A stretch of 64,000 nucleotides of DNA from Butyricimonas faecalis (GCF_003991565.1 NZ_CP032819.1:2418001-2482000), one strand, 5' to 3'. Counted from the stretch's first letter, positions 36,840 through 46,252 are shown. Notes: generated by a model from the letters alone, not told the origin. Program-made: numbers and translations.

Positions 36840-37601
36840 CTAAAACAAGAATTGATACCGACACCAAATTACCAACACGCTCAAATAGAAAACCTGTTCA
36901 ATGATTAACACGGATGCACCGCAACAATCTCCCGTGTACCCCCCAATCTTGAGTTTCAAGAAAAAACGTAACCCGACAGCCGTTACTACAGCCGGGATCA
37001 TTGCGAAACAGAAACTTGCATCTTTTAAAAAGAAAAAGGGGACCAAGGTGATCACCCCTACAAGCACGAATATTAGCGTACGCACTTTACTGTAAACAAG
37101 CTTTATTTTACTTTCCTCTTCTTTCCTCGCATAAGGCAACGTATTTATCATCACGGCTGTACATAATTTGGAAAAACAATCTGCCGCAATCACGATCGGG
37201 AAAACCATGGCCGGGTCAAAACTGGATAACAAGGAATAATACAGCATAAAATAAAGCACCAAACCGATAGTTCCGTAACACCCGATGTGCGAATCCTTCA
37301 TGATGGCCAATATTTTCTCCTTGGAAGTTCCCCCTCCAAAGCCGTCAAAGAAGTCCGCCAACCCGTCTTCATGCAATGCTCCGGTCAATAAAATTCGAGC
37401 AATAATAGCTAAAACACACGCTACCTCTAAAGGAACAAATTGAGCCGCTAACCATAAAACTCCACCGGTAGTTGCTCCCGTCAGGAAACCGACTATCGGC
37501 CAATATTTAATCACATCGGTGAAATAACGTTTGTCCACGTTGACGATCCGCCACAAGGGTAAGCGGGTAAACATCATGATTGCTGCCAAAAGAGAACGCA
37601 T
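36840..37601 (-). CDS. cobS: Adenosylcobinamide-GDP ribazoletransferase (cobalamin synthase)
   Basis: 253 residues from ATG 37601, chosen because MRSLLAAIMMFTRLPLW is the normal CobS start; the longer frame runs into a heptamer repeat. The signature GALHEDGLADFFDGFGGG and five to six membrane helices are present. It joins adenosylcobinamide-GDP with alpha-ribazole(-phosphate) at the inner membrane, the last joining step of cobalamin. cobT lies upstream on the same strand, across a repeat-containing 172-bp gap. Confidence 0.95.
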   Translation of the reverse strand: MRSLLAAIMMFTRLPLWRIVNVDKRYFTDVIKYWPIVGFLTGATTGGVLWLAAQFVPLEVACVLAIIARILLTGALHEDGLADFFDGFGGGTSKEKILAIMKDSHIGCYGTIGLVLYFMLYYSLLSSFDPAMVFPIVIAADCFSKLCTAVMINTLPYARKEEESKIKLVYSKVRTLIFVLVGVITLVPFFFLKDASFCFAMIPAVVTAVGLRFFLKLKIGGYTGDCCGASVLIIEQVFYLSVLVIWCRYQFLF

Positions 37602-37603
37602 AG

Positions 37604-37640
37604 TGATTTTAGATTTAATGATTTTAGATTCCAGCCGCAC
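37604..37640. repeat. Half copy of the GATTTTA/GC-core repeat
   Basis: Three GATTTTA-type units are followed by ATTCCAGCCGCAC. The same order and core are seen in the left arm of the palindrome at 50450-50491. It begins 3 nt upstream of the cobS start. Confidence 0.8.
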
Positions 37641-37668
37641 GGGGCAATGCTTTAACTACCCCCTCTAA

Positions 37669-37689
37669 CTCCCCCTTACACAGGGGGAG
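37669..37689. repeat. C-rich/G-rich hairpin in the cobS-cobT gap
   Basis: Perfect 8-bp arms CTCCCCCT and AGGGGGAG around TACAC, preceded by the related words CCCCCTCTAACT. It looks like a dispersed intergenic palindrome or a terminator between cobT and cobS. A further degenerate heptamer run (ACTTTCA, ATTTTCA) lies near 37752-37772. Confidence 0.65.
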
Positions 37690-37773
37690 GACACGCGACA
37701 TTGTTACATTGAGCGTATTTAGATTCATTTCCTCTTGTGCAAGGAGGATTGTATTTCCACTTTCAATTTTCAA

Positions 37774-38814
37774 TTACTTAAAGTACTTCGTGACTGAGGC
37801 CGTCTTGAATGAAGCCATTTCGTTGATCATGTTCACGGCTGAAACGAGCAAGGGGTAAGCGCAAATGGCACCCGTTCCCTCTCCCAAGCGTAAACCGAGA
37901 TTCAATAAAGGTTGGGCATGCAGAAAGTCTAAAACCAATTTATGTCCACACTCATCACCTTGGTGACCATAGATACAGTAATCCGTCAAAGCAGGGTACA
38001 ACATCTTTCCGGCAAGCACACAATTCGTCATGATGAAGCCGTCCACGATAATGACCATCCCCAACTCGGCTGCCCGCAACATCCCCCCCACGGCAGCTAC
38101 CATCTCAAAGCCCCCGAAATAACGGGTAATATCTTTGGAAGTGCCATCTCCCTTATAATTTTCCATACAACGCTTCAGTACATTATATTTATGCTCGACA
38201 CCTTCTTTCGACAACCCGCTACCTGCTCCCACACAATCACTCAACGGAATTCCGGTTAAATAAGTCATCCACAAGGAAGAAGAAGAGGTATTGGCTATCC
38301 CCATCTCCCCGAAACTTACCACGTTCGAACCCTCATCATGTACCATATCCACGATCTCCACACCGATCTCGATAGCCCGGTCAAATTCCTCCGGGGTCAT
38401 GGCTGCCTCGTACAGATAGTTCGATGTACTTTTACGAATTTTACGGTCGATCAACCCCTCCATGGGTTCAAAATCCGCATTCACCCCACAATCCACCAAT
38501 TTAATCCCGAAATGATGCTGCCGGGCAAACATATTCACCCCGGCACCACCCTTGATAAAATTAAAAATCATCTGGGCCGTCACCTCGGGAGCAGAAAAAC
38601 TAACACCCTCCTTCACAATCCCGTGATCTGCCGCAAAAATAATATTCTGGGGCTTTCGCAATTCCGGGGAAAGAGTCTGTTGAATCAACCCAATCTGATG
38701 TGCCGTTTTTTCAAGCAACCCCAAAGATCCCTTGGGTTTCGTCAAATTATTAATTTTATCTATCAGAGCTTCCGATATCGCCTTATCGGTCTCGTTTATC
38801 ACAAAACTTCTCAT
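37774..38814 (-). CDS. cobT: Nicotinate-nucleotide--dimethylbenzimidazole phosphoribosyltransferase
   Basis: 346 residues from ATG 38814; the longer frame goes through a heptamer repeat. Family motifs: [58 protein letters not shown] and [17 protein letters not shown], with the catalytic Glu in the last. It activates the lower base (DMB or another benzimidazole/purine) to alpha-ribazole phosphate. It works with CobS, CobU and CobC, all encoded within 3 kb. Confidence 0.95.
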   Translation of the reverse strand: MRSFVINETDKAISEALIDKINNLTKPKGSLGLLEKTAHQIGLIQQTLSPELRKPQNIIFAADHGIVKEGVSFSAPEVTAQMIFNFIKGGAGVNMFARQHHFGIKLVDCGVNADFEPMEGLIDRKIRKSTSNYLYEAAMTPEEFDRAIEIGVEIVDMVHDEGSNVVSFGEMGIANTSSSSLWMTYLTGIPLSDCVGAGSGLSKEGVEHKYNVLKRCMENYKGDGTSKDITRYFGGFEMVAAVGGMLRAAELGMVIIVDGFIMTNCVLAGKMLYPALTDYCIYGHQGDECGHKLVLDFLHAQPLLNLGLRLGEGTGAICAYPLLVSAVNMINEMASFKTASVTKYFK

Positions 38815-38820
38815 ACAATT

Positions 38821-38848
38821 GAAGATTGAAAACTGAAAACCGAAAATG
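38821..38848. repeat. GAAAACT-type heptamer array between cobU and cobT
   Basis: Four 7-bp units (GAAGATT, GAAAACT, GAAAACC, GAAAATG) fill the gap directly upstream of cobT. Confidence 0.7.
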
Positions 38849-38887
38849 AGAAATACATTTTCAGGATTCAATTCAGATTACACAATA

Positions 38888-39402
38888 TTATTTTATTCGC
38901 ACGGCTATTCCGGAAACCATCAGGACAACTTCGTCCGCCCGAGCCCCTATATACTGATTCACCCAACCCTGCAAATCCGTAAATCGCCGCTGGATCGGGT
39001 CAACAGCCACTCCTCCCATTCCGATTTCATTGGTGACAAAAATAAACGTTGCCTCCTGCCCGGTAAAACGATCAAACTCATCCTTGATTTCCTGCAATGA
39101 TTTATCCACGTTGGAATCATTATCAAAAAGAAGTTTGTACTCCACAAGGTCACGCAATCAATAACCACCACACGCCCCTGCACATCGCATTTACTAATTG
39201 CTTTTTCTTCTTCCAAATTCGTCCATTGCGGTCCACGATCCTGTTGGTGACGCTTCACCCGCTCCCGAAATTCATCATCCCACACCCTTGAAGTTGCCAA
39301 ATAAACAGGAGTTTCCGTCAACTTTAATGCTAACTCTTGAGCGTACCGACTCTTTCCTGATCGCTGCCCTCCTGTAACTAAAATTATTTTTCTTTGTATC
39401 AT
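38888..39402 (-). pseudogene. cobU: Adenosylcobinamide kinase/guanylyltransferase, broken by a one-base frameshift
   Basis: The start (39402) encodes the P-loop ILVTGGQRSGKSRYAQELAL and runs in frame to VVVIDCVTLWSTNFF. The frame then shifts at a run of five T on the minus strand (39125-39129) and the natural C-terminus continues in another frame: FDNDSNVDKSLQEIKDEF, FVTNEIGMGG, RRFTDLQGWVNQYIGARADE, to 38888. One more T would restore NFFFDNDSNVDK, as expected for CobU, giving ~171 residues. Both halves are otherwise well conserved, so the lesion is recent, a sequencing error, or a slippage site. CobU makes adenosylcobinamide-GDP for CobS. It diverges from the cobC-like gene. Confidence 0.9.
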
Positions 39403-39471
39403 GACGACAAATTTCTCTGTTTTTTTAAGAAATACAAAGTAATCTCACGAAAAATCTGTAATAATATTTAC

Positions 39472-39479
39472 TAACTTTG
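39472..39479 (+). promoter_or_regulatory. -7 box for the rightward cobalamin operon
   Basis: Perfect TAACTTTG, 25 nt before the phosphatase start, in the gap between divergent cobU and cobC-like genes. No cobalamin riboswitch is visible here. Confidence 0.55.
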
Positions 39480-39504
39480 TAAGTTAGAAGTCTAAAAAGA
39501 AGTG

Positions 39505-40041
39505 ATGATGGAACTCATATTATCCCGACACGGGGAAACACTAGAAAATCAACAACATATACTCCAAGGCCAACTTCCTGGAACTCTATCTCCATTAGGA
39601 ATAGCACAAGCCGAAAAACTAGCAACGATGCTTCAAGAAGAAACTCTTGACAACATTGTTTCCAGTGATCTGGCCCGAAGCTATAACACGGCTCTCGCTG
39701 TCGCCCGGAAACATGGACTGACACCGCACCCGACTCCCCTCCTGCGGGAAATGGACTGGGGCATATACACGGGCAAGCGCTTGGATGATGTAGATTGGAC
39801 CAACCTGCCTCCCAGTGTAGAATCTTTAGACGCTCTTTTCCAGAGAGCCATCGATTTTATTGACTATTTAAAAAAGAATTTCCCCGGACAACGGGTTCTC
39901 GCCATCGGGCATGGAGCATTCAACCGGGCAATTATCGCGTACCTCAACGGGAAAAAAGCCATTGACATGATCGACCTTCCCATCATGGAAAACACGAGTT
40001 GCCTGTATTTTACATTGACAGACGATAACCAAACAGTATAA
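39505..40041 (+). CDS. cobC: Histidine phosphatase, probable alpha-ribazole phosphatase
   Basis: 178 residues from ATG 39505; GTG at 39502 and ATG at 39508 are also in frame. Motifs: LILSRHGETLENQ (catalytic His), VSSDLARSYNTALAV, REMDWGIYTGKRL and AIGHGAFNRAIIA. Family members include phosphoglycerate mutases and CobC; the place at the head of the cob operon favours alpha-ribazole-phosphate dephosphorylation. The second homologue at 24908 carries a more CobC-like sequence, so the division of labour is unclear. Confidence 0.75.
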   Translation: MMELILSRHGETLENQQHILQGQLPGTLSPLGIAQAEKLATMLQEETLDNIVSSDLARSYNTALAVARKHGLTPHPTPLLREMDWGIYTGKRLDDVDWTNLPPSVESLDALFQRAIDFIDYLKKNFPGQRVLAIGHGAFNRAIIAYLNGKKAIDMIDLPIMENTSCLYFTLTDDNQTV

Positions 40042-40059
40042 TCCAATTGAATATTGAAC

Positions 40060-40632
40060 ATGAGAATATACACGAAAGGCGGAGACAAGGGAACGACGGG
40101 AATATTCGGCGGAAGCCGGGTAGATAAAGATGATATTCGCATTGAAGCAAATGGGACACTGGACGAGCTAAACGCCACGCTGGGGGTTATCCGGGCCTTA
40201 CTGGACGAAAAGGATGAACAGCAGGAAATCCTAGCATACATCCAGCGGGCGTTAATGGTAGTCATGTCACAAGTGGCAACCCCCTCAAACATCCGAGAGC
40301 AAAACCCCAACATACTTCCGGAAGATATCGATCAGTATTGCGAACAACAAATTGATCGCATGAACAGCGAAATGCAACACCCTTCCACTCACTTCATCCT
40401 GCCGGGCGGAACTCTGATTTCGGCTCAATGCCACGTGGCCCGCACCATCGCCCGTCGAGCAGAAAGAAGACTATGTACCTTAAACAAAACGGACGAGGTA
40501 CCCCCACTTATCCTGCGGTTTGTAAACCGTCTGTCGGATCTGCTATTTACCATGGCTCGCCGGGAAATGGATCAGCAAGGGGCAGAAGAAGAGAGATGGC
40601 AGGCGTTCCTTTACAAAAAAAAGAACAAGTAG
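40060..40632 (+). CDS. pduO: ATP:cob(I)alamin adenosyltransferase, PduO type
   Basis: 190 residues from ATG 40060; the frame opens at a TTG six bases earlier. Starts RIYTKGGDKGTTGIFGGSRV, the ATP-binding N-terminus of PduO/MMAB enzymes. FILPGGTLISAQCHVARTIA and RRAERRL form the rest of the active site. It transfers the adenosyl group to Co(I) corrinoids. 18 nt after the phosphatase gene and 53 nt before cobQ, with a heptamer array in the latter gap. Confidence 0.94.
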   Translation: MRIYTKGGDKGTTGIFGGSRVDKDDIRIEANGTLDELNATLGVIRALLDEKDEQQEILAYIQRALMVVMSQVATPSNIREQNPNILPEDIDQYCEQQIDRMNSEMQHPSTHFILPGGTLISAQCHVARTIARRAERRLCTLNKTDEVPPLILRFVNRLSDLLFTMARREMDQQGAEEERWQAFLYKKKNK

Positions 40633-40651
40633 CGTCCGCCTCGTGCATTGG

Positions 40652-40684
40652 AATCTTAAATCTAAAATCTTAAATCTAAAATTA
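40652..40684. repeat. AATCTTA/AATCTAA heptamer array before cobQ
   Basis: Alternating AATCTTA, AATCTAA, AATCTTA, AATCTAA units end 2 nt before the cobQ ATG at 40686. Confidence 0.85.
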
Positions 40685-40685
40685 A

Positions 40686-42164
40686 ATGTCTTTTCTTCGT
40701 TCAATCATGTTTGTCGGGACCTGTTCGGATGCGGGTAAAAGTATTGTCAACACGGCATTTTGTCGCATTTTCAAACAAGATGGCTACCACCCGGCCCCTT
40801 TCAAGGCTCAGAACATGTCGTTAAATTCCTATTCCACCCCCGACGGGCTTGAGATAGGACGGGCACAAGCGGTACAAGCCGAAGCATGTGGTATCGCCCC
40901 GGAGAGCGACATGAATCCCGTTCTGCTGAAACCCACGAACGAGCAATGCTCGCAGGTCGTGTTAAATGGAAAACCTGTCGGGAACATGTCCGCCAAAGAA
41001 TATTTCATGTCCAACAACAAGGCTGAATTATTCAACCAAGCATACGCTGCCTACGAACGCTTGCAAGCCCGCTACTCTCCCATCGTACTGGAAGGAGCCG
41101 GGAGCATCTCGGAAATCAACCTGCGGGAAAGAGACATCACCAACATGAGGATGGCACTGCGCACGAATGCCGCCACGTACCTGGTGGCCGACATCGACCG
41201 GGGAGGGGTATTTGCCTCCGTCTACGGTTCCATCGCCCTACTTTCTGAAGAAGAAAGAAAACTGATCAAAGGAATTATCATCAACAAATTCAGAGGAGAT
41301 ATATCCCTCTTCAACGAGGGAAGAAAGATTATCCATGATCTCACGGGCATTCCTGTCGTCGGTGTAATTCCCTATTTCAAGGACATTTATATTGAAGAAG
41401 AAGATTCCGTCTCACTGGAGACCAAAAACACCAAAGCCGGAAGCGGTAAGATCAACGTGGCCATCGTACTCTTGAAACGCCTTTCCAATTTCACGGACTT
41501 CAGCACGCTGGAGCGAGACGAGCGATTCCACGCTTACTACACGAATAACGTGGAAGAGATTGGCAAAGCCGACATTATCATCCTGCCGGGGACAAAAAAC
41601 ACGATCTCCGATTTGCGGAATATCCGGGAAAACGGTATCGCGGAGGCAGTCATCCGGGCACACAAGGAAGGCAAAAAAGTGATCGGCATCTGCGGGGGCT
41701 ACCAGATGATGGGAGCCCGAATCGAAGACCCGGATCAGATAGAAGGTGATATGACCGCCATTCCCGGACTGGGTATCCTCCCTCTCGTCACGACCATGGA
41801 ACCCGAAAAAGTCACCTGCCAGGATCAATTCACGTTCCGCGATCACCCGGAAACCTGCAAGGGATACGAAATTCACATGGGACGAACAACCCTATTGGAC
41901 GGAGCATCAGAATCTCCGCTAAATCGTCTACATGACGGGCGAACGGACGGTTATTTCCTGAATGACAAATGCTGGGGCACTTACCTCCACGGCATTCTGG
42001 ACAACGACATCGTTCTCAACGAACTGGCGGAAGGACTGACCCAAGCAACACCCACAATCTTTAATTACATCGATTTCAAAAACCAACAATATGACAAACT
42101 GGCCGACCACGTACGCACACACGTCGACCTGCCATACATTTATTCCACCCTTAAAATCAAATAA
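40686..42164 (+). CDS. cobQ: Cobyric acid synthase
   Basis: 492 residues. N-terminal dethiobiotin-synthetase-like ATP domain (IMFVGTCSDAGKSIVNTAFC; VLEGAGSISEINLRERDITN; DIDRGGVFASVYGS) and C-terminal glutamine amidotransferase domain (IGICGGYQMMGARIE; final CWGTYLHGILDN with the catalytic His). It amidates side chains b, d, e and g of adenosylcobyrinate a,c-diamide (CobQ/CbiP). The stop is 1 nt before the next gene, so the two are coupled. Confidence 0.96.
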   Translation: MSFLRSIMFVGTCSDAGKSIVNTAFCRIFKQDGYHPAPFKAQNMSLNSYSTPDGLEIGRAQAVQAEACGIAPESDMNPVLLKPTNEQCSQVVLNGKPVGNMSAKEYFMSNNKAELFNQAYAAYERLQARYSPIVLEGAGSISEINLRERDITNMRMALRTNAATYLVADIDRGGVFASVYGSIALLSEEERKLIKGIIINKFRGDISLFNEGRKIIHDLTGIPVVGVIPYFKDIYIEEEDSVSLETKNTKAGSGKINVAIVLLKRLSNFTDFSTLERDERFHAYYTNNVEEIGKADIIILPGTKNTISDLRNIRENGIAEAVIRAHKEGKKVIGICGGYQMMGARIEDPDQIEGDMTAIPGLGILPLVTTMEPEKVTCQDQFTFRDHPETCKGYEIHMGRTTLLDGASESPLNRLHDGRTDGYFLNDKCWGTYLHGILDNDIVLNELAEGLTQATPTIFNYIDFKNQQYDKLADHVRTHVDLPYIYSTLKIK

Positions 42165-42165
42165 C

Positions 42166-43182
42166 ATGCTGAACGGACACGGAGACGATATATACAAATC
42201 AAGCACAGAAATAAAAGCCAATTTCTCTACCAACGTATGGTATGACGCGGACACGGATCTTCTCCGTTCCATACTGACCACACACATCGACAAGATATTC
42301 CACTACCCGGAGCCTGCCGCCGAATCATTCGTGCAGGAAGTTGCCCGACACCACAATCTGCAACCACAAAACGTGATTGCCGGGAACGGTGCCACGGAAT
42401 TGTTTTACCTGATCGCACACGCGTTCGAAGGCAGTAAAACCATCCTCCCCATCCCCTCTTTCTCTGAGTACGAGGACGCTTGCACCCTTTATAGGCACCA
42501 ACAGATATTCGTACCCTTGAAAAACTTTCAGGCAGGTCCCGCGGACTTGATGTTTATCTGCAACCCCAACAATCCCGACGGACACGTGTGGCAACTGGAA
42601 GAGATTGAAAATATTTTACAACAATACCCTCAAATGACACTGGTCGTGGACGAATCCTTTATTGATTTCGCCCCGACGGCGCAACCGTGCGAATCCCTGT
42701 TGGTCCGCTATCCCAACTTACTGGTCATTCATTCCATGACCAAAAGTTATGCCATCCCCGGGTTACGCCTGGGATACATGTTGGGTAACGAAGACCTGAT
42801 CGATCGAATCAGACGGTTCACTCACCCGTGGAACGTGAACGCACTAGCCATAGAGATCGGGAAGTTTCTACTACAAAACGGTAAATACCTTCTGCCCGAC
42901 ACCGGCAGGCTACTCAAGCGTAAAGAGAACTTTGTACGTGCCTTCGACGAACTTCCCGGGTACACTCCCGTACCTTCGGAAACCTCTTTTTTCCTTATTC
43001 ACACGATACATAAATCCCCCGAGTTGAAACAGAAACTCCTGGAACAATTTGGAATACTGATCCGGGATGCCTCGAATTTCAGAGGTCTGGACGAACATTA
43101 CTTTCGGGTAAACACACTCTCGGAGGAAAAGAACCAAATGCTACTCCGGGCATTGAGATTATTACCTATCACTAATTTATAA
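42166..43182 (+). CDS. cobD: L-threonine-O-3-phosphate decarboxylase (CobD type)
   Basis: 338 residues from ATG 42166; the open frame extends into cobQ, but the start NGHGDDIYKSSTEIKANFST is typical. PLP-dependent class I aminotransferase fold: NPNNPDGHVWQLEEI, LVVDESFIDFAP and the lysine in IHSMTKSYAIPGLRLGYMLG. Histidinol-phosphate aminotransferases look similar, but the position between cobQ and cbiB decides for the enzyme that makes (R)-1-amino-2-propanol phosphate, the linker used by CbiB. Confidence 0.92.
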   Translation: MLNGHGDDIYKSSTEIKANFSTNVWYDADTDLLRSILTTHIDKIFHYPEPAAESFVQEVARHHNLQPQNVIAGNGATELFYLIAHAFEGSKTILPIPSFSEYEDACTLYRHQQIFVPLKNFQAGPADLMFICNPNNPDGHVWQLEEIENILQQYPQMTLVVDESFIDFAPTAQPCESLLVRYPNLLVIHSMTKSYAIPGLRLGYMLGNEDLIDRIRRFTHPWNVNALAIEIGKFLLQNGKYLLPDTGRLLKRKENFVRAFDELPGYTPVPSETSFFLIHTIHKSPELKQKLLEQFGILIRDASNFRGLDEHYFRVNTLSEEKNQMLLRALRLLPITNL

Positions 43183-43191
43183 TTAGTTACT

Positions 43192-44121
43192 ATGTTTTCA
43201 ATCGTCATCATCCCTCTCGTCATCGGATATCTTCTCGATCTCATTTTTGGAGATCCCCGGAAATTACCTCATCCGATCGTGGCCTTCGGGAACATCATCG
43301 GGTGGTGTGAACGCCATTTCAACAAAGGGAAACACAAAAAACGGAATGGATGCCTCGTTGCCCTTATCCTACCGCTTTCCACCCTCTTGCTGGGAGGACT
43401 TATCGCGTGGGGAAGCTGGCTACTCCACCCCCTCGCGTATTACGGTGTCGCCTCCGTGTTCGTTTTCTACGGACTGGCCAACCACAGTCTTATACAGGAA
43501 GGAGGAGAAGTCATTCGGACCCTCGAAGAACAAGGATTGGAAGCCGGACGAAAACGCTTGTCATGGATCGTCGGCAGGGATACCAGCCAACTGCCTCCGA
43601 AAAAGATATACACCGCCGTACTGGAAACTATGGCAGAGAATTTAAGTGACGGGGTAGTTGCCCCTCTATTCTTTTATGCCTTGGGCGGATTTCCTGCCAT
43701 GATGACTTACAAAATGGTAAACACGCTCGATTCCATGATCGGGTACAAGGATGCCCGCTACAAAGATTTCGGTTGTTGTTCGGCCCATTTGGATGATGTG
43801 CTGAATTATATTCCCGCCCGGCTAACAGCACTTCTGATTGCTTTAGCAGGCTACCGGAAAGGAATCTTCTCCTTCATCCGAAAATACGCCCGCCAACATG
43901 CCAGTCCCAACTCCGGTTACCCGGAATCCGCCATGGCCGGAATACTGGATTGCCGCTTCGGGGGACCCAACATCTATCACGGAATTCTCGTGGAAAAACC
44001 TTATATCGGGACAAATGACAGGGAATTATCGGTCAACGATTACAAACGGGCCACTCGCATCAATCAAACGGTATGCTTGGTCACGGTGATTGCAATCTGT
44101 GTAATTTATGACTTACTATAA
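43192..44121 (+). CDS. cbiB: Adenosylcobinamide-phosphate synthase
   Basis: 309 residues, several membrane helices. Signatures: LLDLIFGDPRKLPHPIVAFG at the start, SWIVGRDTSQLPPKKIYTAV, ETMAENLSDGVVAPLFFYAL, YKMVNTLDSMIGYKDARY and SPNSGYPESAMAGILDCRFG. It attaches aminopropanol (phosphate) to cobyric acid at the membrane. Ends the cobC-to-cbiB operon; a terminator follows. Confidence 0.95.
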   Translation: MFSIVIIPLVIGYLLDLIFGDPRKLPHPIVAFGNIIGWCERHFNKGKHKKRNGCLVALILPLSTLLLGGLIAWGSWLLHPLAYYGVASVFVFYGLANHSLIQEGGEVIRTLEEQGLEAGRKRLSWIVGRDTSQLPPKKIYTAVLETMAENLSDGVVAPLFFYALGGFPAMMTYKMVNTLDSMIGYKDARYKDFGCCSAHLDDVLNYIPARLTALLIALAGYRKGIFSFIRKYARQHASPNSGYPESAMAGILDCRFGGPNIYHGILVEKPYIGTNDRELSVNDYKRATRINQTVCLVTVIAICVIYDLL

Positions 44122-44127
44122 AATAAA

Positions 44128-44154
44128 AAACGGGGAGTGTCACCCCCCCCGTTT
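44128..44154 (+). terminator. Terminator of the cobC-cbiB operon
   Basis: AAACGGGG (44128-44135) pairs with CCCCGTTT (44147-44154). A T-rich tail follows on the plus strand and an A/T-rich one on the other side, so it may also serve the convergent ferritin gene. Confidence 0.85.
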
Positions 44155-44170
44155 CTATTCTTCAAACGAA

Positions 44171-44653
44171 TTATTTCCGTTCCCCTAATTTATCATCCAG
44201 ATAAATCAAGTTATGACCATTCATCATCTTGATTCTGTCAACGATAGTCTGGGCGGTAGCCTCTTCTTCAACTTGCTCGTTCACGAATTTATTGATAAAA
44301 TTCTGGGCAGCCTTATCATTCTCCTTGATGGCAACATCCAACAAATCATCAATCAATTTAGAAACATGGCACTCGTGTTGATAAACATGCTCGAATACTT
44401 CCAAAACAGAACCCCATGCCGTAGGAACCACGTTGATCTGACCGATTTCCACGTTTTCGTTCCGTTTGATCACGAAGTCAATCATTTCGTAAGCATGATC
44501 CAACTCCTCTTTTGATTGTGCTCTCATCCATGATGCCATCCCGTCGTATCCATTCTGTGCAAAATACACGGACATTGACAAATACAAGTTTGATGACCAC
44601 ATCTCAGCATTAATCTGAGCATTAAACGCCTTTACTAAATTTTCGCTCAACAT
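44171..44653 (-). CDS. ftnA: Ferritin (non-haem, bacterial)
   Basis: 160 residues, a four-helix bundle with the ferroxidase ligands in AQINAEMWSSNLYLSMSVYF, SKEELDHAYEMIDF and EQVEEEATAQTIVDRI. It stores iron in the cytoplasm and protects against peroxide. It is a single gene inserted between cbiB and cbiA; the link to cobalamin is probably only positional. Confidence 0.96.
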   Translation of the reverse strand: MLSENLVKAFNAQINAEMWSSNLYLSMSVYFAQNGYDGMASWMRAQSKEELDHAYEMIDFVIKRNENVEIGQINVVPTAWGSVLEVFEHVYQHECHVSKLIDDLLDVAIKENDKAAQNFINKFVNEQVEEEATAQTIVDRIKMMNGHNLIYLDDKLGERK

Positions 44654-44723
44654 AATTGTTTATTTTTAAGTTGTAATTTGTTCATTCAAATCATATAAGG
44701 AAAGAACAAATTACATGCCATTT

Positions 44724-44731
44724 CAAAATTA
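44724..44731 (-). promoter_or_regulatory. -7 box of the ferritin gene
   Basis: On the minus strand TAATTTTG is a perfect -7 element about 70 nt upstream of the ferritin ATG. Confidence 0.45.
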
Positions 44732-44762
44732 TGTCATTAAAAATAAAACTTAAGACATTTTG

Positions 44763-46091
44763 TCATCTTTGTCCTAATAACATTAAAAAACGATCCACTC
44801 CACACTCGCCCCAGTAAAAATGGATATAACTTGCCAAGACGTTCTTATAGGCATATACCGGCGTGTCAACCACCATATTCTTGGCATTATATACCGTGCC
44901 CATCACGGGGATTTTCTCCTTTCCTGACAATACTCTAGAATAATGAAATTCATGTCCCCGAACGCTTTGATCGTTCACACGAACTTCCCGGTAGCCCAAT
45001 TTCAATTTCATCTGCTCCATCGTCGCCCCTTGTTTCAACACGCCTGCCATGGGGTAAACCTTCCCATCACTATCTGTAATCGAGTCACACAAATACATCA
45101 TTCCCCCACACTCCGCCAATACCCGTCCCCCGGCCTCGCAATACTCCCGGACGGACTGCCGCATCCCCTCGTTAGCAGTCAATTCAGGCAAATGCAATTC
45201 CGGGTACCCTCCGGGCAAATAGACAAGATCGGCATCCGGCAAACTTTTATCACGCAGCGGACTAAAAAACACCACCTCTCCGGCTCGCTTCAAGGCTTCC
45301 ACGTTCTCCCGGTACATGAAATTAAATGCCTCATCCCGGGCAACGGCAATCTTCCTATTTCCGGGACAAAGAACGTCTTCTGCCTGCTCCCCGGGAAATT
45401 CCACCGTGCAAAGTTCCAGCAAACGATCAACATTCACCGTCTTCGCGATCACTTCGGCCACCCGATCCGCAAACGCATCAAAACAAAACCTCTCATCAAT
45501 CGACAACCCCAAATGCCGGGACGGGATAACAATACTCTCATCTTTCGGAATATACCCCAAAGCCTCCACCCCGGCATCCGCACAAGCCTGTTGCAAATAA
45601 ACGTAATGCGCCTCCGACGCCACGAAGTTAAACACGACCCCGACAACCCGGATGGCCGGATAAAAGTGCTTAAAACCATACAACACCGGAGCCACGGAAT
45701 AAGCCGTGGACTTTGCGTTAAGTACCAGCACAACGGGAATCCCTATCAACTCGGCAATCTCCGCACTACTCCCTTTCATCCCGTCATACCCGTCAAACAA
45801 CCCCATCACGCCTTCCGTCACACAGACATCACTCGCCGCTCCATATCGGGCATACAACTCCTGCACATGTGCCTTCGATGCCATGTAAGTATCCAAATTC
45901 ACGGATTCCTCCCCCGCGGCCATCGCATGATGTTTCGTATCTATATAATCCGGTCCGCACTTAAAAGGCTGTACCTTCATTCCCCGATTCCGCAACAATC
46001 GCAACAGACCTAACGTGAATGTCGTTTTCCCGCAACCGGAAGTAGCAGCCCCGATCATGATTAACGGTTTTTGTTTCATCTCTTTCAGCAT
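44763..46091 (-). CDS. cbiA: Cobyrinate a,c-diamide synthase
   Basis: 442 residues from ATG 46091; ATG 46079 (MKQKPLIMIG) is the likelier start by family comparison. N-terminal ATP domain: IMIGAATSGCGKTTFTLGLL and CVTEGVMGLFDGYDGMKG. C-terminal glutamine amidotransferase: YLPGGYPELHLPEL, RVLAECGGMMYLCDSI and SYIHFYWGE. It amidates the a and c side chains of cobyrinate. It is transcribed away from the dlt-like operon and apart from the other cob genes. Confidence 0.96.
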   Translation of the reverse strand: MLKEMKQKPLIMIGAATSGCGKTTFTLGLLRLLRNRGMKVQPFKCGPDYIDTKHHAMAAGEESVNLDTYMASKAHVQELYARYGAASDVCVTEGVMGLFDGYDGMKGSSAEIAELIGIPVVLVLNAKSTAYSVAPVLYGFKHFYPAIRVVGVVFNFVASEAHYVYLQQACADAGVEALGYIPKDESIVIPSRHLGLSIDERFCFDAFADRVAEVIAKTVNVDRLLELCTVEFPGEQAEDVLCPGNRKIAVARDEAFNFMYRENVEALKRAGEVVFFSPLRDKSLPDADLVYLPGGYPELHLPELTANEGMRQSVREYCEAGGRVLAECGGMMYLCDSITDSDGKVYPMAGVLKQGATMEQMKLKLGYREVRVNDQSVRGHEFHYSRVLSGKEKIPVMGTVYNAKNMVVDTPVYAYKNVLASYIHFYWGECGVDRFLMLLGQR

Positions 46092-46159
46092 TTACGCACA
46101 AAGATAAAACTTCTTGAAATAATAAAAGATAATAACACTGAATGTTTCAAATAAAAACC

Positions 46160-46167
46160 TACTTTTG
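46160..46167 (+). promoter_or_regulatory. -7 box of the dlt-like operon
   Basis: TACTTTTG fits the -7 consensus exactly. The implied leader before the ATG at 46253 is about 80 nt. Confidence 0.5.
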
Positions 46168-46252
46168 TGGCATTACGATAGTTGAGGTAATTACATATCA
46201 TAAGCTTTCGAATGGACACCGGAAGCCGCCTCAAGTATGAAGGAATGATTTT

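Noticed and set aside
44943..46013. Long plus-strand open frame (356 codons) opposite cbiA
   Set aside because: It is a mirror of the well-supported cbiA gene; its translation is rich in His, Pro and Arg with no domain.
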